A stretch of 64,000 nt of DNA from Agrobacterium vitis. GTDB lineage: Bacteria; Pseudomonadota; Alphaproteobacteria; Rhizobiales; Rhizobiaceae. Position 1 is the stretch's first letter; every line of letters begins with the position of its first letter. Below, in pieces: positions 31,064-39,274 of the stretch. A program made the translations under genes and the position numbers. The notes under the pieces are model-generated. The model saw only the letters and a list, made by a program, of their open reading frames with translations. It was not told the DNA's origin and searched no databases. The DNA is taken from assembly GCF_013337045.2 (NCBI RefSeq), contig NZ_CP118259.1, positions 1,736,001-1,800,000 of the forward strand. Reading direction: 5' to 3'.

Positions 31064-32002
31064 TCAGGCTGCCACGGCCGTGCCGACACAGCCACGATTT
31101 CCCAGCACGCACCGCACGTAATCGGCAACGGCCTTGACCGGCGGTGACGCATCCTCACACAAGGCAAGACCGACCTCGTAACTGCCAAGATCCGGCATTC
31201 CATCCTGCTCGGTCAGTTCCACCATATCGTCCTGCAACAGGAAGCGAGCGAGCGGCGCGACGGCGATATCGGCGCGTATGGCCGCATATTGCCCGACATG
31301 ATGACCGCAGAAATAGGCGATGCGGAATTCCTTGCCCTTGCGGGTCAATTCGGTCATGGCGCGCTTGCGCCACACGCAGCTCTCGTCCCAGACAGACAGC
31401 GGCAGCGGCGTTTTCAGATGGGCCTGACCGTGTTTTTTCCCGGCCCAGACCAGCTTTTCGCTCATCACCGTCATCGTCGGATCGGCAGCGATGCCGTTTA
31501 GGAAATTGAACAGTGTTACGTCCAGCCGCTTCTCATTCACCGCCTTGCGCAGCTCAACAGACCCGGCAATCGTCACCTCGATAGCAAGATGCGGCCATGT
31601 GCGCGCCAGATGGGTGAGAATACCGGGCAAGATCAGCTCGCCGATATCATCAGGCGATCCCAGCCGCACCACACCATTCATTTCCGGCGCCAAAAACCGT
31701 GCCACCGCCTCGTTATTCAGGGCCAGGATGCGTTTGGCATAGCTGAGCAGCAGAGCCCCATGCGGGGTCAGCGTGACGGAACGAGCGTCGCGGCGAAACA
31801 GCGAAACGCCCAATTGATCCTCCAGCTTCTTGATCTGCATGGATACCGCCGAGGGGGTGCGAAACACCATGTCTGCGGCAGCGGTAAAGCTTCCGACCTC
31901 GGAAATCGCCACGAAGGTGCGCAGCACATCATTATCCAGAAGCGGCAAACTGGCCGCCGCCAGAACGGTGGAAGGCATGGAGGGTGACTGGGAAAGGGTC
32001 AT
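31064..32002 (-). CDS. LysR-family transcriptional regulator
   Basis: About 312 residues. The N-terminal helix-turn-helix is typical (VLRTFVAISEVGSFTAAAD, SAVSMQIKKLEDQLG, LFRRDARSVTLTPHG), followed by an effector-binding region that resembles LrhA-type members. The start is uncertain: MTLSQSPS at 32002 is chosen, while ATGs at 32029 and 32038 are in frame. Placed upstream of the P450 on the same strand and divergent from two DUF1127-like genes; either could be its target. Confidence 0.88.
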   Translation of the reverse strand: MTLSQSPSMPSTVLAAASLPLLDNDVLRTFVAISEVGSFTAAADMVFRTPSAVSMQIKKLEDQLGVSLFRRDARSVTLTPHGALLLSYAKRILALNNEAVARFLAPEMNGVVRLGSPDDIGELILPGILTHLARTWPHLAIEVTIAGSVELRKAVNEKRLDVTLFNFLNGIAADPTMTVMSEKLVWAGKKHGQAHLKTPLPLSVWDESCVWRKRAMTELTRKGKEFRIAYFCGHHVGQYAAIRADIAVAPLARFLLQDDMVELTEQDGMPDLGSYEVGLALCEDASPPVKAVADYVRCVLGNRGCVGTAVAA

Positions 32003-32118
32003 CGGGCTACCATCAATTTTTCTCAACATAAACATCATATCGTTTCGTTTGATTGAATGTCAATTCCGCCTGACACTGTTTGCAACGAAGCCGACCGACA
32101 TCAGGAGGAGTGAAAAGC

Positions 32119-32352
32119 ATGGTCTTCGAAGCAACACCCAGCCGCGTTCCACCCATGCTGCGGCTCTGGCTGGCCTTTCGGCGCTGGCGGGAGAGACGCC
32201 ATCTCCGCCAGGCGCGTGAAAAGGCGATGGCTCACCTTAACTGCCTGCCTGAATACCTGCGAGAAGACGTGGGGATTGTCGTGCCGGAACAGCCAAACAG
32301 CAAACCGATCACAATATGCGATGCAATAGATCACAAACATTCGCTTTATTGA
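32119..32352 (+). CDS. DUF1127-like small protein
   Basis: 77 residues, basic N-terminal half (RRWRERRHLRQAREK), then LPEYLREDVGI, which is the DUF1127 (YjiS-like) pattern. Preceded by an excellent AGGAGGAG at 32103-32110. DUF1127 proteins in Agrobacterium are known to bind RNA and to affect phosphate and carbon metabolism. A second member follows 79 bases downstream. Confidence 0.75.
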   Translation: MVFEATPSRVPPMLRLWLAFRRWRERRHLRQAREKAMAHLNCLPEYLREDVGIVVPEQPNSKPITICDAIDHKHSLY

Positions 32353-32431
32353 TCAATAAACAAGGCAGATGATGTCTCTGCCGCCTGAGGACCAGGAAGT
32401 CTTTTGGCGAGATCAACGAAAGGAACTTTCC

Positions 32432-32653
32432 ATGGCCTACATCTCTCATTCCAGCCCTTCGCGGCTGTTTACCAGCAGTATCGTCCTCGCCGAATCGGCT
32501 TTGCATGCGATTTCCACGTGGTTCAGTCAGATCGAGTCCTGGCGGCAACACCGCGCCATGGAAAAGGCGCTGGCAGAAGCCCCTTTCGATATGCGCAAGG
32601 ATCTTGGCTGGCCTGCACACGACACGTGGCAGACCCGTCGCGACATGGTTTAA
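32432..32653 (+). CDS. Second DUF1127-like small protein
   Basis: 73 residues. The C-terminal half WRQHRAMEKALAEAPFDMRKDLGW follows the DUF1127 pattern of a basic helix and a D(M/L)R(K/D)DLG motif. AAGGAA lies just upstream of ATG 32432; the frame opens at 32369, but that extension has no support. Tandem with the previous gene, probably in one transcript. Confidence 0.7.
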   Translation: MAYISHSSPSRLFTSSIVLAESALHAISTWFSQIESWRQHRAMEKALAEAPFDMRKDLGWPAHDTWQTRRDMV

Positions 32654-32905
32654 GCCGCCCAAAAAGGCTGCTCCAGGCCTTGCTTTCCCCGATATTCAAG
32701 CAAAATAGTGTGTTTTTTCAATCTGCTAGCTATACGTGTTCCACACGTGTCCCATGACGGCTCGCTGATGAAACACCCACAAATGGTCCGGCAATAATGA
32801 TGTCAAATTGTTGTCGTCGGTTTCTATCGTGCTATTGTCGTTTTTGAGCTATTGGCGGAATTAAAAACTGTCAATTCTAGCAGATCTCCTCAGCACGGTG
32901 GCATC

Positions 32906-33919
32906 ATGAGCAAAACGCCTGTTAAAAAACGCAATATCGTCTTTTTTCTTGTTCCGAATTTCACGCTATTGCCGTTTGCAGGCGCTATCGAAACATTGCG
33001 CATTGCCAACAGAATGCTTGGCTATGCGGCTTATGAGTGGCGGCTCTGTTCAGTCGACGGCAACAAGGTGTCGTCTTCGTCGGGCATCAGCATCGAGGTG
33101 GATTCGTCGCTTGCCGATGAGCGCCGCTTTCTGGCCGGTGAAAACCGGCCCAATATGGCGATTGTCTGTTCCGGCGTCTTTGTCGAGGAGTTCAACAACA
33201 AATCCGTCAATGCCTGGCTGCGGGAAGCCTATAATCGAAATGTCGCGGTCGGCAGCCTTTGCACCGGCGCCCATGTGCTGGCGCAGGCCGGACTTTTGAA
33301 CGGCAAGCGCTGCGCGATCCACTGGGAAAACCTGCCGGGCTTTTCGGAAGCCTTTCCCCAGGCCGAGGTCTATGCCGATCTCTATGAAGTCGACAGCAAT
33401 CTCTATACCTGCGCGGGCGGAACCGCCTCGCTTGACATGATGCTCAACCTGATAGGCCAGGATTTTGGCGAAGGCCTTGTCAACCGGGTCTGCGAACAGC
33501 ATCTGACCGACCGGGTCCGGGCTGCCGGAGACCGGCAGCGCCTGCCGCTGCGCGCCCGCCTTGGCGTGCAGAACAACAAGGTCCTGCAAATCATCGAATT
33601 GATGGAAGCAAGCTTGGCCGAGCCCTTGTCCCTGCTTGATATCGCCGACAAGGTGGATCTGTCACGACGCCAGATCGAACGGCTGTTCCGCCAGGAAATG
33701 GGCCGCTCACCGGCGCGCTACTATCTGGAAATCCGCCTCGACCGTGCCCGGCATCTGCTGGTGCAGTCCTCCATGCCAGTGGTGGAAGTCGCCGTCGCCT
33801 GCGGCTTCGTCTCCGCCTCGCATTTTTCCAAATGCTACCGCGAATTCTACAATCGCTCGCCCCAGCAGGAACGCGCCGAGCGTAAGCTGGCAACGGCAAA
33901 AGCAGCGGTTGCCGCATAA
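32906..33919 (+). CDS. GlxA-family AraC-type regulator
   Basis: 337 residues. An N-terminal DJ-1/PfpI-like (GATase1-like) domain, with GSLCTGAHVLAQAGLL and HWENLPGF, is fused to a C-terminal AraC helix-turn-helix pair (LSLLDIADKVDLSRRQIERLF and VVEVAVACGFVSASHFSKCYR). This architecture is shared by GlxA, GbdR, CdhR and ArgR-type regulators of amine and amino-acid catabolism; the betaine-type transporter 10 kb away is a possible but untested target. Start 32906 chosen for MSKTPVKKRN. A terminator follows. Confidence 0.88.
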   Translation: MSKTPVKKRNIVFFLVPNFTLLPFAGAIETLRIANRMLGYAAYEWRLCSVDGNKVSSSSGISIEVDSSLADERRFLAGENRPNMAIVCSGVFVEEFNNKSVNAWLREAYNRNVAVGSLCTGAHVLAQAGLLNGKRCAIHWENLPGFSEAFPQAEVYADLYEVDSNLYTCAGGTASLDMMLNLIGQDFGEGLVNRVCEQHLTDRVRAAGDRQRLPLRARLGVQNNKVLQIIELMEASLAEPLSLLDIADKVDLSRRQIERLFRQEMGRSPARYYLEIRLDRARHLLVQSSMPVVEVAVACGFVSASHFSKCYREFYNRSPQQERAERKLATAKAAVAA

Positions 33920-33953
33920 GTATAATTCGCCACAGCTTACCGGCTTTTACAAC

Positions 33954-33993
33954 ACGCCCTCGTGCACCGTATTTGGTACACGAGGGCGTTTCT
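33954..33993 (+). terminator. Terminator of the GlxA-type regulator
   Basis: ACGCCCTCGTG-ACC pairs with GGT-CACGAGGGCGT (33954-33968 with 33975-33989, one C/A mismatch), loop of six, then TTTCT. Confidence 0.75.
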
Positions 33994-34037
33994 GCTCTTG
34001 GTGGAATCGCAGCAACGCTCTTTACTTTTGCCCATAT

Positions 34038-34054
34038 CCGGTTGGCAAAACCGG
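34038..34054. repeat. Small palindrome in an intergenic mosaic
   Basis: CCGGTT / AACCGG hairpin with a loop of five, within a stretch (34020-34075) that resembles short palindromic intergenic repeats known in rhizobia. It lies directly upstream of the large inverted repeat. Confidence 0.45.
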
Positions 34055-34149
34055 TTTTCACTTTTCCTGGAAATGCTCAAGGATAAGCTGTAGCTCGCTA
34101 TTGGTTGCATACGGTCCCGCTGAAACCTCTTACAGTCCGTCCAATAATC

Positions 34150-34255
34150 GCTGCTGGCCGTCTGCAAATGGTAATTTCTGCGCTTCCGGTACTCACGTAC
34201 GTTAAGTACGCTCCGTTCCGGTTCTCGAAATCACCATTTTCGCCAGGCCAGCAGC
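34150..34255. repeat. 106-base imperfect inverted repeat
   Basis: The outer arms GCTGCTGGCC (34150-34159) and GGCCAGCAGC (34246-34255) are perfect; inward, ATGGTAATTTC matches GAAATCACCAT with one change, and the centre is an ACGTACGTTAAGTACG-type palindrome. The whole could fold into one ~50-base-pair hairpin. It has no frame of its own and lies just upstream of the sugar-nucleotide gene cluster. It could be a non-autonomous palindromic element or a very long bidirectional terminator. Confidence 0.75.
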
Positions 34256-34370
34256 AATTCTTGAACAGACTGTTAGGCTTCAACCGCTAAGACAAGGGAA
34301 ACAAAGACCGACAGCTTCATACAAGTTTGCCTTCCTACCGTGCCTTGTAACTACGGATAGGAGTGCAACA

Positions 34371-35567
34371 ATGACGATCGGCCTTGATGATTTGTCGCTT
34401 GAGCGACTGATGAAGGAGCGTGTGTGGACCTTCGGTAAAGCTGGCGCCGAAGAGGTTTTTGCATCGCAGATATCCTTCGAGAGCGGCGGTTGGCTGCGCG
34501 GATATTCCCATACCAATGAAAACTCCTGGCGCGTAAAAGGCGGGGCGATTGAGTTTCTGAGCCAGAACGCTGCTGTCACCACGCGATTCGATACCGTACG
34601 GTCTGTCGACGGACGCCTCGAAATGGAGGGACAGTTCCGTCTGCCGGGAGAGCATGGCGTGCATCTCTTGACGGAATCCGGCGAGGCACCGAAGCCTCAG
34701 AACAGAACCGCTCTTATCGTGCCCATTCACGATGCCTATTTCATCTATGGCATCAACCTGCTGTTTCAGAGCATTGGCGCTGACTACGACATTATTTTCG
34801 TCTTTTCCACCGATGCCGATCGCCTGCAGTTCAGAGAGATGCATCAGGCATCCCCTTTCCTAAACTACTCGTCCATCGTGCTGTCGGATTATTTCTCAGG
34901 CAGTGCGCTGTCGGTCGTCGCGGAGGGTAGAACCTGGCCGACGGTCAAGAAATTCCTGGCGCTTTCTCTCGCCCATAAGCTTTACGACTATCTCCTGTGC
35001 GTCGATGCAGAGACCTTCATTCTCAATAGAACGGGCTGGACTGAGGCCGCCGCAGCCGTTGTTTCCGCAGCACGCTGGTACGGCGGCACACTGACTGTAA
35101 ACCACTCAGCCGAAAGGCAGATCATGCACGCCTCGGCCATCAAGCTGGCACCGGCGGTCGATCATGAAAAAATTCAGGCCATTTCCGGCAATTGGGGCAT
35201 CTATACCTGGTGGTGGGATATTCCGGTCTATTCGGCCAAGAGCGTTCCGGGCTTTCTGGAGTGGATTGGCTGGGACACCAGCCTGCAATTTGTGGAACGG
35301 CTCGTCCACAGCGTCTTCGACCATATCACCTACCAGTTCTACATGGCTCTTTACGGCGGTTTCTCGTTTACGATGGTCGAAGGCATCGCCCATGCGATGG
35401 AATTCTGCAACGCCGGGATTGTCTCCAAGGTGCATCAGCAGATCCATCCCATGAGATGGACGAATGCCTTTGCCTATACGCAGGACCCGAATTTTTTCCG
35501 AGAGAACAACTATCTTGCTGTCTATCACATCGACAGGAAGAGCTTTCCTCAATTCAACCCCGGCTAA
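34371..35567 (+). CDS. GT-A-like glycosyltransferase of unknown specificity
   Basis: 398 residues. The first ~105 residues form a beta-rich domain with [21 protein letters not shown], a pattern I associate with accessory domains of capsule proteins. From residue ~112 (TALIVPIHDAYFIYGINLL) a GT-A-like fold follows, with a DAE triad in LLCVDAETFIL that could be the metal-binding DxD. Aromatic-rich middle (GIYTWWWDIPVY). AGGAG is 7 bases before ATG 34371. First gene of a five-gene run with a GDPD-like protein, a phosphatase and nucleotidyltransferases. I cannot name donor or acceptor. Confidence 0.55.
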   Translation: MTIGLDDLSLERLMKERVWTFGKAGAEEVFASQISFESGGWLRGYSHTNENSWRVKGGAIEFLSQNAAVTTRFDTVRSVDGRLEMEGQFRLPGEHGVHLLTESGEAPKPQNRTALIVPIHDAYFIYGINLLFQSIGADYDIIFVFSTDADRLQFREMHQASPFLNYSSIVLSDYFSGSALSVVAEGRTWPTVKKFLALSLAHKLYDYLLCVDAETFILNRTGWTEAAAAVVSAARWYGGTLTVNHSAERQIMHASAIKLAPAVDHEKIQAISGNWGIYTWWWDIPVYSAKSVPGFLEWIGWDTSLQFVERLVHSVFDHITYQFYMALYGGFSFTMVEGIAHAMEFCNAGIVSKVHQQIHPMRWTNAFAYTQDPNFFRENNYLAVYHIDRKSFPQFNPG

Positions 35568-35629
35568 TTCCCAGGAATTTGCAGTGATCGGTGAAGCATC
35601 TATTTCGCAACTTTTGAATGGAAAGAGCG

Positions 35630-36250
35630 ATGAAAATTCTCGCGCACAGGGGCTGGTGGTTGGAAGCTGCCGAAAAAAACAGTGAAGCGGCTTTCAGGCG
35701 CGCCTTTGAAAATGGCTTCGGGGTCGAAACGGACACGCGCGACCAGAATGGCGTGCTGAAAATCGCCCATGACATGCCCGTCGGCGACCAGGTTATGGAT
35801 CTCGACTACTTTTTGGATCTGCACAAGAGCCATGCCGGATCAGGCACGATCGCCATGAACATTAAGGCAGACGGCCTGCATAAGGCGCTCCGCGCCTCGT
35901 TGGATGGCGCCGGGATAACCGATCTGTTCTGCTTCGATATGGCTGTCCCGGATGCCATCGGCTACCTCAACAACGGCTTTACCACCTATACCCGCCATTC
36001 CGAACTCGAACCGTTGCCTCCCTTTTATGACAAGGCCCAAGGCGTGTGGCTGGATGCATTCTATTCCGACTGGATCACTCCTGACGTCATCCAGAAGCAT
36101 CTCGACGCCGGCAAGAAGGTTGCGCTCGTCTCTCCCGAACTGCATGGACGCGATCATACCGCCGCCTGGGATGTTTGGGGTGATCTGACAGGTGACGACA
36201 TCTCAATCTGCACTGACTTGCCGCATCTCGCCGCCGAAAAGTGGGGATAA
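35630..36250 (+). CDS. Glycerophosphodiester phosphodiesterase-like protein
   Basis: 206 residues, shorter than ordinary GDPD enzymes. It opens MKILAHRGWW, with the catalytic HRG, then VETDTRDQNG (metal-binding ExD) and IAHDM (second His-Asp). These residues suggest a functional TIM-barrel phosphodiesterase. Start 35630 follows GGAAAGAG at 35620-35627. No signal peptide, so a cytoplasmic substrate. In this cluster it might process a polyol-phosphate diester intermediate; this is inference. Confidence 0.7.
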   Translation: MKILAHRGWWLEAAEKNSEAAFRRAFENGFGVETDTRDQNGVLKIAHDMPVGDQVMDLDYFLDLHKSHAGSGTIAMNIKADGLHKALRASLDGAGITDLFCFDMAVPDAIGYLNNGFTTYTRHSELEPLPPFYDKAQGVWLDAFYSDWITPDVIQKHLDAGKKVALVSPELHGRDHTAAWDVWGDLTGDDISICTDLPHLAAEKWG

Positions 36251-36280
36251 GCCAGCCATGAACCAGACGGACAGGACATT

Positions 36281-36910
36281 ATGATCAAGGCAGTGCTTTT
36301 CGACATGGACGGCGTTCTGATCGATGCCAAGGAATGGCATTACGAGACGCTGAATGACGCGCTGGCCCTTCTCGGGCTCAATATCAGCCGCACCGAACAT
36401 CTCGCCGTCTATGACGGCCTGCCAACACGTAAAAAGCTGGAAATGCTGACCAAGACGCGGGGATTGCCGCCAAGGCTGCACGATTTCCTCAACACGCTCA
36501 AACAGAAGATGACCTATCAGGTCATCGTCGAAAAATGCCAACCGGTCTTTCATCACGAATACGCCCTCGCGCGCCTGAAGCGGGAGGGAAAGCATATCGT
36601 CGTCTGCTCAAACTCCGTCAGGTCGAGCGTCGAGGCGATGATGCGCCAGGCTGACCTGCTTAAATACCTGGATTTCTTTCTGTCCAATCAGGATGTCGGC
36701 AAAGCGAAGCCCGATCCCGAAATCTACCTGACGGCAATCGATCGGCTGCAATTGCAGCCGGAGGAATGCCTGATCCTGGAAGATAACGATCACGGCATAC
36801 AGGCCGCACGCTCCTCAGGCGCCCATGTGCTGGTGGTGGGATCGACCAACGACGTCACCTATGAGCGTATCATGAACGAAATCACCAAGATCGAATCGGC
36901 CCTCACATGA
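36281..36910 (+). CDS. HAD-superfamily phosphatase
   Basis: 209 residues. Nucleophile motif FDMDGVLID at residues 7-15, then motif II VVCSNS near 107, Lys in KAKPDPEIYL near 143 and the acidic EDNDHG near 168. The helical cap and order match beta-phosphoglucomutase-like or sugar/polyol-phosphate phosphatases. Its stop overlaps the double nucleotidyltransferase start (ATGA), so the pair is coupled, suggesting it dephosphorylates a precursor or product of the activated sugar. Confidence 0.83.
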   Translation: MIKAVLFDMDGVLIDAKEWHYETLNDALALLGLNISRTEHLAVYDGLPTRKKLEMLTKTRGLPPRLHDFLNTLKQKMTYQVIVEKCQPVFHHEYALARLKREGKHIVVCSNSVRSSVEAMMRQADLLKYLDFFLSNQDVGKAKPDPEIYLTAIDRLQLQPEECLILEDNDHGIQAARSSGAHVLVVGSTNDVTYERIMNEITKIESALT

Positions 36911-38391
36911 GATATCTTATCCCCATTGCGTCGAAGGATGATCTTTTCCCAAAGGACGAGTTTCATTTCCCCAAGCCTCTGATCGAAGTCGACGGTTCGC
37001 CGATGATCTCGCTCGTCGTCAACAGTATCCGCAACCGCGATGCATCCGCGAAGTTCATCTTTATCATTCTTAATCAGGATGCGCTTGAATACAGCCTTGA
37101 TTCGATTTTGAAATTGCTGGCTGGCGAAAGCACCGTTGTCATCAAACTAAACAATCCGACCATGGGCGCTGTGTGCTCGGCGCTGATGGCCGTCGATCAT
37201 ATCGTTGACGACGACCCTCTGGTGATCTGCAATGGCGACCAGATCATCGACGCCGATCTGGCCGGTATTGCACGAGATTTCATGCGCTCGGGAGCCGATG
37301 CCGGTGTCGTGACCTTCAATTCCGTACACCCCCGCTGGTCCTATATTCGTGAGGATCAGGCCGGATATGTCATAGAAACGGCGGAAAAGCGCGTTCTGAG
37401 CCGCAAGGCGATTGCTGGATATTATTATTTTAGAAGCGGCAGCCTATTTGTGGAATTTGCCCAGAATTATTTGCTGAAAGCCGACCCGTTTGGCGGAAAA
37501 TACTATCTTTCCCCGGTTCTGAACGAGGTCATTCTCGCTGGCGGTAAAATCGTCCAACACGAGATTCCATCCGACAGCTATATCTCGTTCTATTCGCCCA
37601 AGCGCATCGAATTCTACCAGAACGAGATCCGGGACAAGGTCGTCGCAATGACCAAGCCAGCTCGGCAGGTCCAGGTCGTCATTCCGATGGCGGGCCTTGG
37701 CAGCCGGTTTGCGCAAGTCGGCTACCTCAAGCCAAAGCCGTTCATCGATGTAAAAGGCAAGACGATGATCGAGCGTGTCATGGACAATCTGCGCCTCGAT
37801 CATGCACGCTTCGTCCTGATCGCCCGACAGGACCATCTGGATGCGGAACCCGATGTCGTCAGTGGCTTGAAGGCCCATGGCGATCTCGCCTTTTCGCCGA
37901 TCAACTTCGTAACCGAAGGTGCGGCTTGCACGGTCTTGACGGCGCGGACACATCTTGACCCCGATGCCCCGCTATTGATTGCCAATTGCGACCAGATCGT
38001 CGATTTCGAATGCGCGGATTACATTCAAGATGCACTTGAGCGCGATCTGGATGGATCAATTCTCTGCTTCAAGGATAAAGATCGAGACCCGAAATGGTCG
38101 TTCGCGCATGTCAACGATGATGGGCTGGTCGATGAGGTGAAAGAAAAGGTAGCGATTTCCGACAACGCGACCGTTGGCATCTATTATTTCAGACGCGCCC
38201 GCGATTTCATCGATTCCGCGACCGATATGATCGCCCACAACGACCGGTCCAACAACGAGTTCTACGTTTGCCCGGTCTACAACTACCTGATCAAGCAGGG
38301 AGCCAGGGTCGGCGTCTATCATGTCGCTCCCGACGCCATGCACGGTATAGGCACGCCTCCCGATCTGGAGGCCTATCTTAGGCTGATTTGA
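36907..38391 (+). CDS. Tandem double nucleotidyltransferase
   Basis: 494 residues made of two NTP-transferase (Rossmann-like) domains. The C-terminal one (residues ~258-494) opens VVIPMAGLGSRFAQVGYLKPKPFIDV, a complete sugar-nucleotidyltransferase signature, and has NCDQIVD as its metal-binding Asp. The N-terminal one (1-250) opens with PIASKDDLFPKDEFHFPKPL, which keeps the PKPL part and CNGDQIID but has lost the glycine-rich GxGxRF loop. Both share W-S-(Y/F) and YYF motifs, so this is an internal duplication. The nucleotide and the sugar are unknown. Confidence 0.82.
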   Translation: MRYLIPIASKDDLFPKDEFHFPKPLIEVDGSPMISLVVNSIRNRDASAKFIFIILNQDALEYSLDSILKLLAGESTVVIKLNNPTMGAVCSALMAVDHIVDDDPLVICNGDQIIDADLAGIARDFMRSGADAGVVTFNSVHPRWSYIREDQAGYVIETAEKRVLSRKAIAGYYYFRSGSLFVEFAQNYLLKADPFGGKYYLSPVLNEVILAGGKIVQHEIPSDSYISFYSPKRIEFYQNEIRDKVVAMTKPARQVQVVIPMAGLGSRFAQVGYLKPKPFIDVKGKTMIERVMDNLRLDHARFVLIARQDHLDAEPDVVSGLKAHGDLAFSPINFVTEGAACTVLTARTHLDPDAPLLIANCDQIVDFECADYIQDALERDLDGSILCFKDKDRDPKWSFAHVNDDGLVDEVKEKVAISDNATVGIYYFRRARDFIDSATDMIAHNDRSNNEFYVCPVYNYLIKQGARVGVYHVAPDAMHGIGTPPDLEAYLRLI

Positions 38392-38396
38392 TAAGC

Positions 38397-39092
38397 ATGA
38401 AATGCATCGTACCACTTGCCGGGCCTGATTTGTGGACCCCAAAATATGGCTTTAGACCTCTCGTGGATCTCAGCGGAAAGCCGCTGATCGACGCTGCCTT
38501 GGGTGAACGGGCGTGGGCGAACCGGCTTCGGCCAGAGGATTACATCTTCGTCATCCGCGAGGTTCCAAACCTCGCGGAGCTTGTTGAATATCTGCGCCTG
38601 AGATGGCCCGGCTGCCGCATCGTGACACTTTCCGACCTGACCGGAGGCGCTCTGTTCTCCGTGCTGGCAGCAATGGCGCTCGTTGCGCCAGACGAGCCCG
38701 TCATCATCGATCTGGCCGACATCCTGTTCACGAGCGGACCAGACGACCCGGAGACACTGTTTTCGACGGAAGGATGTGGCGCAATCGTGCCGGTCTTTGC
38801 CTCAAGCGAAAACTGCTACAGCTATTTGAAGATGACCGACGGCGTGGTGGTTGAAGCGCGGGAGAAAGAAGTGATCTCGGAAAACGCCTCCGCAGGCGTA
38901 TACATGTTCCGAAACATCCAGATATTCCTCAGTGCAGCCGTTCACAGTATCAACAACCGCCAGACCATGAGCTATAAAGGCGTGCTTTTCATTTGCCCCA
39001 TGGTCAACGGCGTCATCGCTGACGGCCACACCGTGCTGGCACCCACTATTGAAAACTGCCAGCCGGTGGGAAAGATTTTTCACGAGCGATAG
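38397..39092 (+). CDS. Single-domain nucleotidyltransferase-like protein
   Basis: 231 residues. It resembles the two domains of the preceding protein: MKCIVPLAGPDLWTPKYGFRPLVDL at the start (again without a full GxGxRF loop), DLADILF in place of CDQI, and GVYMF near residue 165. Starts at ATG 38397, six bases after the previous stop; an in-frame TTG at 38388 overlaps that stop. It may be a regulatory or partner subunit rather than a third full enzyme. Last gene of the cluster. Confidence 0.7.
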   Translation: MKCIVPLAGPDLWTPKYGFRPLVDLSGKPLIDAALGERAWANRLRPEDYIFVIREVPNLAELVEYLRLRWPGCRIVTLSDLTGGALFSVLAAMALVAPDEPVIIDLADILFTSGPDDPETLFSTEGCGAIVPVFASSENCYSYLKMTDGVVVEAREKEVISENASAGVYMFRNIQIFLSAAVHSINNRQTMSYKGVLFICPMVNGVIADGHTVLAPTIENCQPVGKIFHER

Positions 39093-39274
39093 AGTGGCTC
39101 GGTCATTTGTGATGTCAGCGTCAAATCTTTCAAGGACCATTTAGGCTGGACGTCTGTCAACGGGCCTTAGTTCTTCGCGTCATATTCTTCAGAAAAGCGG
39201 CTTTGATCAACGCGATTATGAAAAGTCAAACACGCGAAAAACGACCTGCTCGACATAGATTTTTTCAAGCATTC

